From Cyclina sinensis (lineage: Eukaryota; Mollusca; Bivalvia; Venerida; Veneridae): a stretch of 64,000 nucleotides of DNA. Shown here piece by piece: positions 1 through 13,500 of this stretch. How positions within the stretch are numbered: position 1 is the first letter of the stretch; each line of letters opens with the position of its first letter. Under the pieces are notes generated by a model. The model was not told the DNA's origin and did no database searches. It was given only the letters and a program-made list of their open reading frames with translations. The stretch is taken from NCBI GenBank assembly GCA_012932295.1, contig JAAONU010000001.1, forward strand, positions 53,833,958 through 53,897,957. The letters are read 5' to 3'. Position numbers and translations under genes: made by a program.

Positions 1-245
1 ACTTGACACTTGTCAAACTGTCGCTTATTTTAAACGTTCTGCTACAGTAAGGAGTTGCAAATCATGCCAGTTCTCCTCAGTGTATGTCCTAAACTATTGA
101 AAGTAATAAGTGTAAATATCTGCAGTTCATCGAATCACCGAAGAATAACTTCAAAGTTTACTAAAAACCAAAATAATGCACATGCCTAGAACAAAGCCAA
201 TTTACACAGACCAACAGAACTTTGAGATTACTTAGGATAACTTAC
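1..245. other. Partial intron after exon 90
   Basis: The sequence starts inside the intron that follows the last visible exon. No open segment resembling the ABCA C-terminal block (LExVF, VFVNF) is present on the minus strand here, so the remaining coding part must lie further left. Confidence 0.7.
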
Positions 246-3200
246 TGTAACACTTGCTCTTGGGAAGTATGTATTTATCAACTCGTACATCCTGGCCATG
301 GAATCAGATAATCCCGCCACATATAGTGTCACTGTATACCCGTCTCCATACCTAGATGTTAAAATTCATAGAATTAATAGCTCAAGGACATAGTGTGAAT
401 ATCTTTTAAGCTTAAATAGCACAAAGATTGTGAAAGCATGTCTGAAGTTTTTCTTTATACAATATTAATAGAAAGCTTTTTTAAGAAAGCAAATATACAG
501 GTTCTGCTAAATTAAGAAACAACTCAGTAAACCTGACGAAAAGTTCTATTGCTTAATTGTGCTATAAAGATCATGTTCATTGTGTGACAAACAAACACTA
601 TACAATGGCTTGCTTCTTATGAAAGCCCTATTTTATCCATGGCAAATATAAAAATTAAGGCAAGTTGCCCGTAACAATGACTAGGTAGTAATAAATTAAT
701 CTAGATTTATAAAGATAATAATTAATAACAAATGCAAATCAAAGCTCCAAGTTTTCCACTTACGCTACGTTTTGATCAATCATAAACATATACACAAATG
801 ACCTACTTTTGCTTTAGATGCTGCGACGTTCCCAGACATTTGAATTCTCCATTGACCATAATCCCAATGCGATCACACAGAATATCACATTCTTCAAGAC
901 TGGTAAAATTAAAACAAAAAGAAGAAATTTAGATAAGTTAATAAATATAAAAAATGTTTTGTATCTTTGGAAAAGAATAGACTTAAGGGCAGTTCTGATT
1001 TACGTACTGAGTACTTTCAAAGGAAATGTCTTATCTGTCTGTTTCAAACATTTTACAAGGTTCAGTTCTTTATTCAGAAGCACTGGGAAACGTTTTGCAT
1101 TAAGCCCCCAAAAGGCAAGTAGAAAAGTGAAAATGGGCAGAGATGAAAGGACTGAAAGCGCATTGCTTTTACTCCCACCTTTTACCACTTGTTTAAACAT
1201 TTAGTATTGCAATACATTAGAATAATCAGGAATGGTTTACCTATGAGAGGTAAGAATAATTGCCTGTCCATTTCTTTTGGCCTCCAACAAGCAGTTCCAT
1301 ACCAAACGTTTGGCTTTAGGATCCATTCCACTTGTTGGCTCATCCTAGAAATTGATTTATACATATTTTTGGAACAGCATGTAAATTCATATATGTGTAA
1401 AGATTTAGATTAAAGACTATGATTGTGATATCTTAGGTTTTAGATTAATATTCAACAGTACTGATCAAACATGCCTTCTGTGGTGTTTAGTTAACAAGTT
1501 TTCTGTTCAAGTACCTTTGTTTACTTTAGTATTCATTACAGTATGACATATATTTTATCCAGATTAAAAAGGTATGTATACATACAAGTAAGACAACAGC
1601 TGGATCTCCCAAAAGTGCCACAGCTAATGACAGTTTCCTCTTCATACCTCCACTACATGACTTCACGATCTTGTTCTTTATCTTGCCAAGGTCAAGCATG
1701 TTCATAACTTTCTCCACAGCCTGAAAACAATATATGCCACAATACATTGTGTCATTTATTCATCTGTATGACAAGACAGCAATTTTTAAAACAACTGCTT
1801 GTGATTTCTTTAAAGCACTCTGGGTGTGGTTGCTAAAGTCATCTTTTCTAGGAAGTTTATACACCAATAAATTACATGAAAGAGGCTTGGATAAAATATT
1901 TTTAATATATTCATTAATAGACCTGTAAATTGGAATGATCTGAAAAAGGTTTGTTTACCGTCTGGATAGCCCATAATCATATAGAATGGGTGTTTGTTAC
2001 AAGGAGTGACTTTTTATTTCAAATGCATTCTATCATTCTTATCTACACGTACATGCCTAATACCTGTATTAGAGGCTACTGTCTGAATCAAGATAGTCAA
2101 GATGGCATATTTTCGGTAAAATAGCTATCAAAAGCACAATAATTGCTCAGTTAGTGTGTTACTATTAACTGATTTGGAAATAACTATGTTACTATTATTG
2201 TAAAACAACACAGGTCACATTTCACTGCAGTTAGATTACTAAATTCAATGGTCACATTACGCACCTGTTTTCTGTTGTTCCCATCAATACCTTTGAGTTT
2301 AGCATGGAAGTAAAGTGTGTTTAAAATGCTGAGGTATGGGTCCAATGCATTATCCTGTGAACAATAACCCATGTTTTGGCCTACTGTGGATGATCCTGGT
2401 TCGATTCTGTGAGTAAAATAAAGGCAGTTCAAAGCTGAAGTCTGCTGATAAAGGAATGCGCAACAGAAACCATGACATGACCAAAGTGAAATCTTTTCCA
2501 GTCAGATCACAAAAAATGAGAAGAACCATGACTGAACAATATCTATTTTTTTTATAAATTTTAAAATGACACAACTGACAATGTATTTTCTTTAAAATGT
2601 GTTTTCTGATAATCTACTGTAATGTGTAATTCTGCCGATTTTAAAACATTATTTTCTTTAATTTTCTTTGATAAAAGTCATTGTGATACTAATAAAATAA
2701 TCTTAGGTTTGTACACTGTGAGCTCAAGAATTAAAAAAAACTAAAACAAATGCAAGATTCAAAAGTTTATTAGACGAGTCAATAAACTAGTAACAACAAT
2801 GTAAAATGTCATATTGATACCTGTTTCCAAGGATGTAACAATGCCCATATGTCGCATTAGTGACTCCTGTAAGGACGTTGAATGTACTTGTTTTTCCTGC
2901 CCCATTTACACCCAGCAATCCAAAACACTAAAAGTTTAATCAAAAACTTTTTATTCAGTCTTTTTTTTTCAAATGTTTATAACAAAATAAAGGACGTAAC
3001 TTAAAACTATAACAATTGTGCTGATATGTAAACAGTTAATAAGAGTTCACTGAAAATTTTATAGTAATGATAATAATTTAAAAACAAGAAATGTGTCACA
3101 GACACGAATGCCCCCGAAACATGGCAGTGGTCAAAATCATGGTAACTCATAACTTGATGTTACCTTTATCATTTGTGCCAAATGTTTTCTTTTGCAGTCA

Positions 3201-4500
3201 GCAGTATTTTGTACCCATAGGTCACCGCATGTCTTATAGAGAAAAAAGTGTTTCAAAACAGTTTTTTACCTTTTAACTTTTGGATTCTTATGCTCTGGCA
3301 GGAATATAGTTCAATTAAAAAATTGCAGGACTGGTGCACAGTAGCAATATTAAGTAAAATTAAACAAAGGGCAATAACTCTGCCAAAACAATCGAATAGC
3401 AAAAGCCTGAGTATATGCGCTGCCGCACTGAATAATGACCATTCAGTGAAAGATTGATGAAAATACATAAGAAATAAAGGAGAAATTGTGCACAGAAACA
3501 ATTTTAAACAAAATGAAACAAAGGGTAATAATTCTGCCAAAATATCTGAATTGCAAAAACCGAAGAATATGAACTGCAGCACTTAATAATGATCATTCTG
3601 TGAAAGTTTGATAAAAAACAAATGAGAATTGTAAGGGGAGTTTCAAACAGAATATGGGACAGAAGGACTGATGTAATAACAGACGGACAGTGCAACTTAT
3701 ATATGCCACCCTTGGGGGGGGGGGGAGGTGCATAAGAATAATGATATTAATATAGTGTTTTCTTATTGCAACATTGATACAAGATAAGCCTACAAAGTTG
3801 TGCTGATAAAAGAAATTCCACATGTGCATACAGATTTTTTTAAGTTACTTACCTGACCAGAGGGAACGCCAAAACTCAGTCCATTGACCGCATGGACTTC
3901 ATCGCTGCCACTACTGTAAATCTACAAATATTGTTTTGAATAGACAGTTTAGTCGGTTTACAAAAGCTTTTTCACTGATTAAGTAATTTTGTATTGAAAC
4001 AAAACTGGCACATACATAAACATCTAAATACTGCTTTCAATAATCAGTAATACACATAATATTAAGACTATTTATACCAACAGACCAACCTGTAGACAGA
4101 AGACCTAGACCTGTATTTATTGCGATGATGTTGTTCGACATTCGGTCACATATAACTACATTTTAGATATATATATAACAGTTTCAGGGTTAGAGAACAA
4201 TACAGTCCAATACAGTAATAACTGTAAAGATTTTGTTAGTCCTGTTTGGTATTCTTATACATAAGCTTCGAAGTTGTTATGAACTAGATATTGATTCAGG
4301 ACCTGTTCTAATCAAGAACTACGTTAAGTCAGAAACATAGTCTAAGGACATTTATGTATACACTCTGAGCATAATTTACCTTGTGTAGATTTCTGACAAT
4401 GACAACATCGTCCCTATTGTTTCCAGTATCTATTCTCATTCTTTCAGCTAGAACATCACTCTCCTCATCTTTGTTTTCTTTAACACTGCACTCATAATGC
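246..4500 (-). CDS. ABCA12/13-like: Exons 83-90: nucleotide-binding domain 2, C-terminus beyond window
   Basis: Exons: 83 4380-4500, 84 3853-3921, 85 2821-2927, 86 2265-2406, 87 1586-1720, 88 1241-1344, 89 807-899, 90 246-351; residues about 4414-4706. Canonical motifs: Walker A GVNGAGKT (4483-4490), Q-loop YCSQDN (Gln 4530), signature CSGGMK (4582-4587), Walker B VVLLDEP across the exon 87/88 border, H-loop TSH (4637-4639) followed by SLEECD. Exons 89-90 give HLKQKYGDGYTV (ABCA1: HLKNRFGDGYTI). After exon 90 a GTAAGT donor at 245-240 leads into intron, so at least one further exon with the regulatory domain and stop lies outside. This NBD appears fully competent for ATP hydrolysis. Confidence 0.95.
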
Positions 4501-7500
4501 CTTTAAATTTCAGAAGAAGATATCTGCAGTCCACAGTGTTGATATCAAACTCTTGTTCAGCAAGCAGAGCATACTGAGTATTTTCAATTCAATCCCAATT
4601 TTTAGCAATGATGCACTTAACATTCTTAAATGATTCAAATTTTAGTTTTGAGCAGTATATCTAGTTTTACCTCTGATATCATTACCCTCTTTCTCTATAT
4701 GATCTGCACGTGTCAATGAGGTTTGGCTGTATGCAAACTGTCATTGAAATCGATCCAAGTGTTTGCTTAAGTTAACATAAAACTAAGGGTAATGCAACTG
4801 AAATAGAGTACAATGATCAATTTTAAAATGATAAATAAGGGAATTCAAAATGAATATCTCTAACCATCTTTAAAGAAACATAAGCTTTGTATGTCAATTA
4901 AATATCTTATCAAAAATTTTACCTTGTACAACAGAATTTTACATCAATCCAAATAGTCATGATCAGGAAAAGAAAACCTTCAACGCCCATAGCAAAAAGA
5001 TGCCAGCCAATCATGTCAAATGTAAAAGGGTCCCTGTACACGTCTGTGTCAAACCTCTCAAAGATAACAGTTTTGATGTGGTTGTCTGTCAAGTCAAGCA
5101 AGCCACCAGCTAATGCGTATGGAGGAAACACCAAAAACACATAGCGCAATACTTGATACGCTTCCTTCATTTGCTGTTAAAAGTGAAAAATGTTACAATT
5201 TTTTCAATGCTATAAACAGAAATGATCTTGGATATTTGTATGTTTAATAGGAATGTGACTAACCAAGACTGTCAAAGGTCATATTCCTTCTTTCATTTGA
5301 CCCAAATCTCTTCTGGTTCTTCACAGATTTGTAAGCCTTAGGGTTTAAAAGACTCCCTCTCAAATTCTTGACAGAAAATGTCTAAAATCAGCCAAATGGT
5401 CAAATAAATGTTTATTCAAATAACTATTCGCAGTTCAAATTTGAAAAATGCTACATTAAACAATGTCTTTTCAGGGAAAAAGAATCAATTTAAAATATAT
5501 TAATAAATTACAAATAAGTATTAATAATTACTTACTCCATGGTCTGTCTGGAAGAAATTGAAGGCAAAGATGATGACAACACAAAAGATGCCGACAAACA
5601 TCAGAGTACAGAAAACTGTGAAGAAGGCTGTACCAGAATTCTTGAACCTCTTCACAAACAGGTATGCCATTGTTATGGTTGCCCATCTGTAAATATGAAG
5701 TATATATTTTGGCTGCTTGTAACTGATGGTGACATGAAACCCAACAAAACCTTTTACCAGGTGTGTAATAACACACTTCATAGAAATTCAGAAATGCAAC
5801 CTTGATTTATTCACAATAAAAATGGATAAGGGATACAAAATATAAACCAAGAGATACAAAATATAAACTTAGTTCTCTGTACTGGATTGTTCTTGATATT
5901 TACAATATATGATATATACATACCCATAGAGCAACAGTAAGCAGACAGTGGCTTCCAGATTTTTTCTATCCCAGAATGAACCAGGTTTGAATATGAGCAA
6001 TATAATGACGGCAAAACCAACAGCTACACCAAGTACAAGCTGAAGATTAAAAACATACTGTTTGACAAATGGACATTTTGCATTTTAGTTTCTTTACATG
6101 AAATATTTTTTGACTATTTGATACATTGTTGGACAATGCATTTATAACTTAGTTGAAAAAACAAAAAAAAAAGTAATCTATGCTTATTTCAAAAGTTAGA
6201 TACAAACAAAGTATATTTAAGTCACCTATTAACATCTCCTTAAATCTGTAATGACAACGCTGTTGTTAATTGTTGCAATATTCAGTAAAGTCCAACTTCA
6301 TCAGTTTAACCGAATGTGAGAGAATCTTACCATGTCCCATATAAGGGAGGCAATCCAGTACATGAAAGGAGAAACACCACTGATAAACATCATGTGTTTC
6401 TCCTTGTTGATATATTCATACACAGAGTACAGTAACACTCCCACAGGGATGAAGGTGAAGGCCAGTAAGATCATTATAGCTATACCCATGTCGGCAGCGT
6501 GCTGTAATCTGTAGTGAGTCAAACAGCAACAGGTATTATACTACAGTTCGAAGCTGTCAGATATGGTTATATCTGATATCAGCTCATGCAAACCAATTTA
6601 TGATTTGACTACATTCTATACTTAACTATTAAATATTAGTCTAATAATAACATTGTAATGATAATTTATCAAATAAAAAATAAATATGATGTGAATGCTT
6701 TCTAGTAAGTAAATGTGAAATATTATTTCTTTAATATCTCATCTTAATTATATTGAGATAAAATGTAAAATGACTCTTACATTGAGAATTTGTTCAACTG
6801 CTCCTTTCCAAACATAAATGGATGATTGTAGGTACTTATGCCTGGAAGAAAAAACATTTGTTTGTATTCACTGTATTCAAAATTCATTCAAGACTTTTTT
6901 CATAATCCTGTCAATAAAAACTTAGAAAATTTCATTGAGACTTCTTTTTTTCCAATAAAGCATTTTGAAATTCAACAAATCACTTTGAAGTTACCAATGA
7001 AGTTTTCTTTCTGTCCTTCAACCTATACTGTCTATTCAAACAGACAAAATTAAAAAGAGAATGTAAAATGAACACTATGATTATGTGACGTTTACAAAAA
7101 GAACACAATCAATTTGAAACACATACACTGTTGTAACACCATGGAAAGCCGTATCTACAAAAAAGAAACAGATAAAATGTCATAGTGTACCATATTCAGG
7201 TGCTTCATTACTGTCATTCACGAGAGCTCTAAGCAATCCATTGCTATAGGCGTTGAAGAATGCTGGAAGGGCGTGAAAACCATGGTTTTCATACCAAATC
7301 TTGGCTTTTAGCTTGGTATTGGCATCATCACTTTCATCTTCAAATGACCAGCCACCGTACCTTTAAATTTAAAATTATATACTGAATTTGTTTTAAAAAG
7401 TCGCAGCCGAAACAAGCAAACAAGACTATAAACTGAGGCTTCCATACTTCATTAATTCTAATATTCTCTGAGTTTCTAGAGGAAATGAGTCATAATATCA

Positions 7501-10500
7501 CAGGAGTTAATAATCTTTACAACATAAACAAGATCTATCACTAAAGGTGATGAATACCTCCAGATACCGCCTTGACACAGTAATTTCTAAATTTGTAGTT
7601 TGTCTGCCACAATATAAAAAATTGGCAGAAAAATTTAAGACTCAAACTTGTGTGGAAAGTTAACTCAGCAGTATAAGTCAACCATATGGATGAACAGACA
7701 CAACTTAACCATCTTGCAAAAAAAAAAAATCAGCCAAACTCAATACACACACTATATGCTGAGGACATGCACTAAGTACTAAAGAAGTTTGATTATACAA
7801 TTAACAATTGCTGAAAAAAAAAACAGACTTAGACTGGACTTTAAGAAGAATAAACCCCCAACAACTTCAGATCACTATAGTAGTTATAAGTGGTGTAAAG
7901 TTTAAATCCCACAAATATTTGCCGAGACATAGCACAAAGTAACTTTAAACGGCGTTAATGAGTAGAATAAACACCAAAGAGTCAGAACTCAGGACAAAAT
8001 CATTGAAGCAGAACAACTCTTGGTACTAATTTATTTAGTGATGTATAGCTAGCTGAATTCAGACAATTTTATAGAGTCTGAAAAATAATGCTGAGAAACT
8101 TACATTAGAAAATTACTAACATCAAAATGCTATCATTCAACAAAAAATCATCAGTGCAAAATACACAAACCATAGTCAAAACTACATGTATGGTCAGTTC
8201 TTATGATTCCTGCAAACTTTTTGTTTTCAGATAAATCAAACACCTGCTGACAATTAAGGTAGATAAACATATGTTTGCCTTCATGTGCAAAAAAGCATGT
8301 AAAAAACCATCACAGGTCTATAAACAAAGCAAAATGTGCTACAACAATGATAGGTCTGGCCAGTCGAACGGACTGACAGATTGACTACCATATGCATGTG
8401 AATACAATTTAGCTCCCCAAAAATTCTATTTGGATGTATAATAAAATCTGACAGTTGCTTAGAAACTGCATGGACAAACCTTTTATCCTTTATATGTTAA
8501 AACAATTCAAAGGGCCATAACTCAGTGAAAATTCATTGGACTGGAACACAACAATAACATGCACAAGTAAGCTTGGTACATATGAATCTTGCAAAGTATT
8601 ATTAAATCTGACAAATAGTTCCTGAGAAACAACATGGACAAATTAATGTATTTAAACAAAATCAAAGGCCTATAAGTCAGTGAAAAATCATGAAAGTGGC
8701 AACAATATGCACAAGTGTTCATGTTTTGATCGAAAACATTGAACTAATAATAAAACAAATTATTTTGTAGTGGATGTACCTTTTCTGAATAAATTCTGGG
8801 AAACTGTCTAGCAGGTATTGATTTATACTTCTCCCTTGCAGATTTTGCAGGATATCTGTTGTGGGTGTGATTCTTTGTTCAGGTGGGGCACCGTACGGAG
8901 ATCCCTCGCATTTATATTCATTGTCATCACAGTAACACCGACCCTCCGACGAAGTATTATGTGCAGGAACTTTGTACTCGGAATCAGGTGTGACACATTC
9001 ATAGGGGTATCTGTAAACAGTCATACACAATAAGAACACATTTCCCCAAAAAATCAATAGTTATGTTCTTTGTTATTTACCTCTTTGCTGTGCCTGATTC
9101 AAAAGTAACCAGTTCTTTGTTACTTTTATTTAGTTATCACTGATTCCTTCTGAAAGAAGAAGTGTAATGAACCTCAGAACAGTCTTAAATAAAAGAACCA
9201 ACAGCAATTCCTATGCTCTTAAAAATAGGTAGAAACCAGGAATAATAATTCCTTTAGAACTAAATAGTCTACAACAAAAACTACAAATACAAACTCTCAC
9301 CCAAGATCCATTCCTTTCATACATGATGTTCCAATTCCTGGATTTGTTACAAGTGTGTCAACAATGCCATTACCGAGTTCAAATGAAGATGCTTGCCTAG
9401 GGTGTAAATATGAATTATTCCATTATGTTAAAATTACACAAAAATTTTCATCAAAAATAGATATTTTGAAGATATGTGCAAACACTTTCACATGAATTGT
9501 TGCATATTTATCACGAAAATTGTCCACAGTATTTACGAAAGCAACTAAAATGGGGCGACAATTTTATATAATTTTCTGATAAAGGTGAACATTTATAGTA
9601 GATAAAAATGTTTTGATAGAAATACTTGCAAATCACCCTTGTTTTACTGGTTTATTACAGATATGTCCTATCATATGATTTGCAACAAAGTTCACAGTAT
9701 TTTTCAAAACTGTATGTCAAGAGATGGACTCACTGCACGAAAACGTATTTGCTTGGACCATACATCGCAGGGGAAAGGTAAAGGCTTGGAGAAGAGCTTC
9801 CATCAGGTTTCACTTTGTACAACCCAGATGCCAGTAAAAACAGCAACAGGGGTAAGACCAACGTCGATAAAAGGAGGCGCCAGTCACGTCTGTAGTGATG
9901 GAATCGTTTCGTCAACAGTGCCATAATACCACCCCCTGATCCACTTGTGCTCTTTGATAGATGTACTCTACTTCCACCTGAAGCTGAAAATTTCAAAAAC
10001 AACGTATGATTTTAATCATGAGTGTTTATAATTATTAGGAAAAACTATCTAGAGGATATAGTTGTAGCAACTGAAATTGAAGGAATTTACACTTATAGAA
10101 TGTAAATCATATGGTGTCTTTTGAAATAGTTTTGAAAGACTTAGATTTTCTTAACATCTGGCTAGAAACCTTGGAATATTTGTCAAGATCAATATGATGT
10201 TTCGAACTGAGCTTAATGATGTATGGAGTATAACAAAAAGATGAAGAGATGTAACTTTCTGTAATAGAACTTTATAACATTAAGGCAATTAATACGAAAC
10301 TAAAAGTTGTACCAGAGCTTTCAAAGTCATGCTTCCATTCGCCATTAGATTCCCCACTGGTCGCTGTTTCTTCCTCCTCAATATCTTCAAGAGACTCTGG
10401 TGTAATCTTCCTGCCAATATCGGCTGCCGAACATACTTTCATGAACACCTGCAAAGGTATCAATATGCAATAACAAGACCCTCTGTAAGTTGGAGCAATA

Positions 10501-13500
10501 TATTATACACTTAAAGGAAGTATTTGTTAATTAAAAGAGTTGAAACGAGTTTTGTCATTGTGGATATATTTTGCCTTTGAAGATGTATTAAAGAAAATTG
10601 GCTGAAACTGTAGAAGTAAAAATGTTTTACACATGTACTCTTTATACAGACAATATGAAAAAGATTCAATTAAATTGTACGAAATTTGTAGTAGTTAACT
10701 GCACAATTTCCATATAGAACTGTATGAACATTTTGTACCCAAGAACAGATAACCCCAAGAATGCATGGGATAACTCTCACAAAAATGTGTTATGCACACC
10801 TACTCTTTATGTAGATAATGTGTAGTATAATTTGCATTAAACTGTACGAGTGTAATCCAAACAGACCTAGTCAAGGGCAAGATTACTACAAAAAGTATGT
10901 TTCGATCCTCCAGAAAAAGTACATCTACTCGTCATGTAGATAATGAGCAGAAAATTTCATTTCAATCGGATGAAAACTGTAAAAGGAGTTATTCAAACAA
11001 ATTAATTATTAATGGAATGACAGACGGATAACATACATCAAACCATGATCCTTTATATTCCATTGTGTAATGTTCATTCTTTAATTTAACTACACATTAT
11101 TTTCTGCTGGTGGCTCGGGTCTTTTACAAAACAAACCCCTCTTGCACTTTTGAAAAAGTAAGAGACAAATAATTCATATGCCATTTGTTTTTTTTTCCGT
11201 TTTTCAAATAAAACAATAATTTGCAAACTGTACCTCTTCCAGTTTGGGGTCAGATATTCCATAGGAAACAATGCCAAGGGCTTCTTTCTGCGAGTCAAGT
11301 TCTTGGAATAGAGTGTAAAAGTCTGCCTCATTCACTGTGGGTAATACAAAAGTCATTTCTGCCCCTGCCGTGGATTGCAGCTTAGCACCAGGTAACCATT
11401 GCTTCAGTAACGCCAATACAGATACCGGGTCAGTGTCTGAAACAGTAAATTTTATGTCATTTTTCTTTATATTTTATGTGCACTTTTCTTTCATACTTTA
11501 ATTTGATTTGAAAAGAGTTTCTTTGATAATTTGTAAAATATTTTAAATTCATATCACATTAAAACTGTAAAACTGTATACTCAAAAATGTGTTATTTGTT
11601 AATATGTCTGAATTGGAAAAGTAAAATTCACAAATGAAATATAAATGCAACAACAGTATACATATCATACTAAAAATGAAATAATCTGATACGCTTTTTC
11701 ACCACCTCAAAGCACAAATAAATATATCTATATATAGGCCATTTATAATGTGAAAAAATAAGAGAAAAATGAGAAACTTTAAACAACGGTGTTATCTGTA
11801 CCTGCAGATTCTTTAACAACAGTGATCCTGTGACCACTTGCCAGGTGTTTCTTCAGGAACATTGGGGAACCTTTACAGAGTAGAGTCCCTTCATGCATGA
11901 CTGCTATCTGATCACTAACGATATCGGCTTCGTCCAAATGGTGGGTAGACAGCAGAACTGCAGTGCCTTGAAAATTAGAAGACAGTTCTTTATTGAACTG
12001 AAAGCTGCAAGCTCGAGCCGTTCTTGAGAAATTCCAAGTTTCCCGAAATATTATACTGGAGGTCGTATTCATAAAGCATTGCAGTAAAACCTGTGCTTTT
12101 TCTTAAATTACAATTTTACTTAAGCATCCCTATTCAATAAACAAAAAGGAATTTAACATTTCTTTTTGTGTCTTATTCTTGACAATGTAATGAACATGGT
12201 TTTGAAAAGTTAACATTCATGCAATAAGCATTTAAGCAGCAAGCTGATTTGAAAAATTCCTATTTAAGTCAAACTTAAGATGCTTTATGAATATGGCACC
12301 ATTCCTCGATTTCTGGACCTTTAAAATTTGAATCAATCAATCTGAATGACATGTGTGAAAACGTTCACTGACTCTGCGGAATTTATATTGTTAAACTTTT
12401 ATAATAATTCACGAGTCTGAACTATCAATGATAATTAAATACCAATAACTTAAAGAAAAAGGAATTGCCATCCTGAAAACAAAACATAATGTTTAAAGAT
12501 ATAAAGTTATTTGATTTAACCAATGAATCCCTTTTTACGCAGAACTAAAGAACACATTAACTGTGATATATTCTGACTGAATGACCATGTATGGTAAACT
12601 GACAGTGTAAATGTTAATAAAACATATCTAACTAACTATAAAAATGTGATTAATTTCAAAGGACAGTTAGAAAAGAAGTTGTCCATATTAAAACTACTTT
12701 GAACATTTTTATGCACAAGTCAGTTTGTGTCATTCTTATATAGTTAACAGCCTCACTTTAATATGTTAAACATGCACAATGTGCTTTCTCTGATTTTGTG
12801 ACAAAAATCCAAACTCATAAATATTGATAGCTTTTAAGTGTTTGATATTAAGACCACTAACATCTTAAGCTTACAGCAGGCTACAACAATGTGCAAGCAT
12901 TACCACTAAGTCATGTGGTTGTGTGCAGCCATATATACATCTCCATACATGGTGGTTTAAAACTAGAACAAGCTTTTGCAAGCACATCTTTTCAATTTAA
13001 ATGCAACCTTTATAAAACCTCAAGCAGATGCTATAAAGCAAGTCTAAATCCATGTAAATTGCATATTTTTTCATTTTTATATACAATCAACTCCCAATTT
13101 CACTCGAAATACTTCAATATTTTTGTTTAAATGAATCATGTTTACAGTAATGTATGTTACATCGATCTCAAACTGACATGAGCTAAGGGAAAACCTGTCC
13201 AGACAAAGAGAAAGAAGCAGGAAGGGAAGCCTTCTACATATTAAAGATGTAAATGAATTATGAACATGGTAAGAGCTAATGAATTTTAATCTTAAAGGCA
13301 TGCAAAAAGACATTCAACTGATTGTAACTTGTTGTAAATGCTGCAATTTTGTTTTTTCAAATTAACACTGCATGTTATATAGTCATCCTCAAAAGAGGTT
13401 TGTCTGGATAGCAAAACCATTTTTAATAACTTGAAATAAGATAAGTAGTTTTACATTATACTTTAAACATATCCACGTAAATCTTAAAATGTGATAACAA

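Noticed and set aside
818..1204. 128-residue plus-strand open frame
   Set aside because: It overlaps exon 89 of the transporter in antisense and has no recognisable domain; its composition is that of AT-rich intron.
5528..5805. Overlapping open frames on both strands around exon 81
   Set aside because: Only the minus frame giving [14 protein letters not shown] matches the ABCA membrane segment and fits splice phases; the others are shadows.
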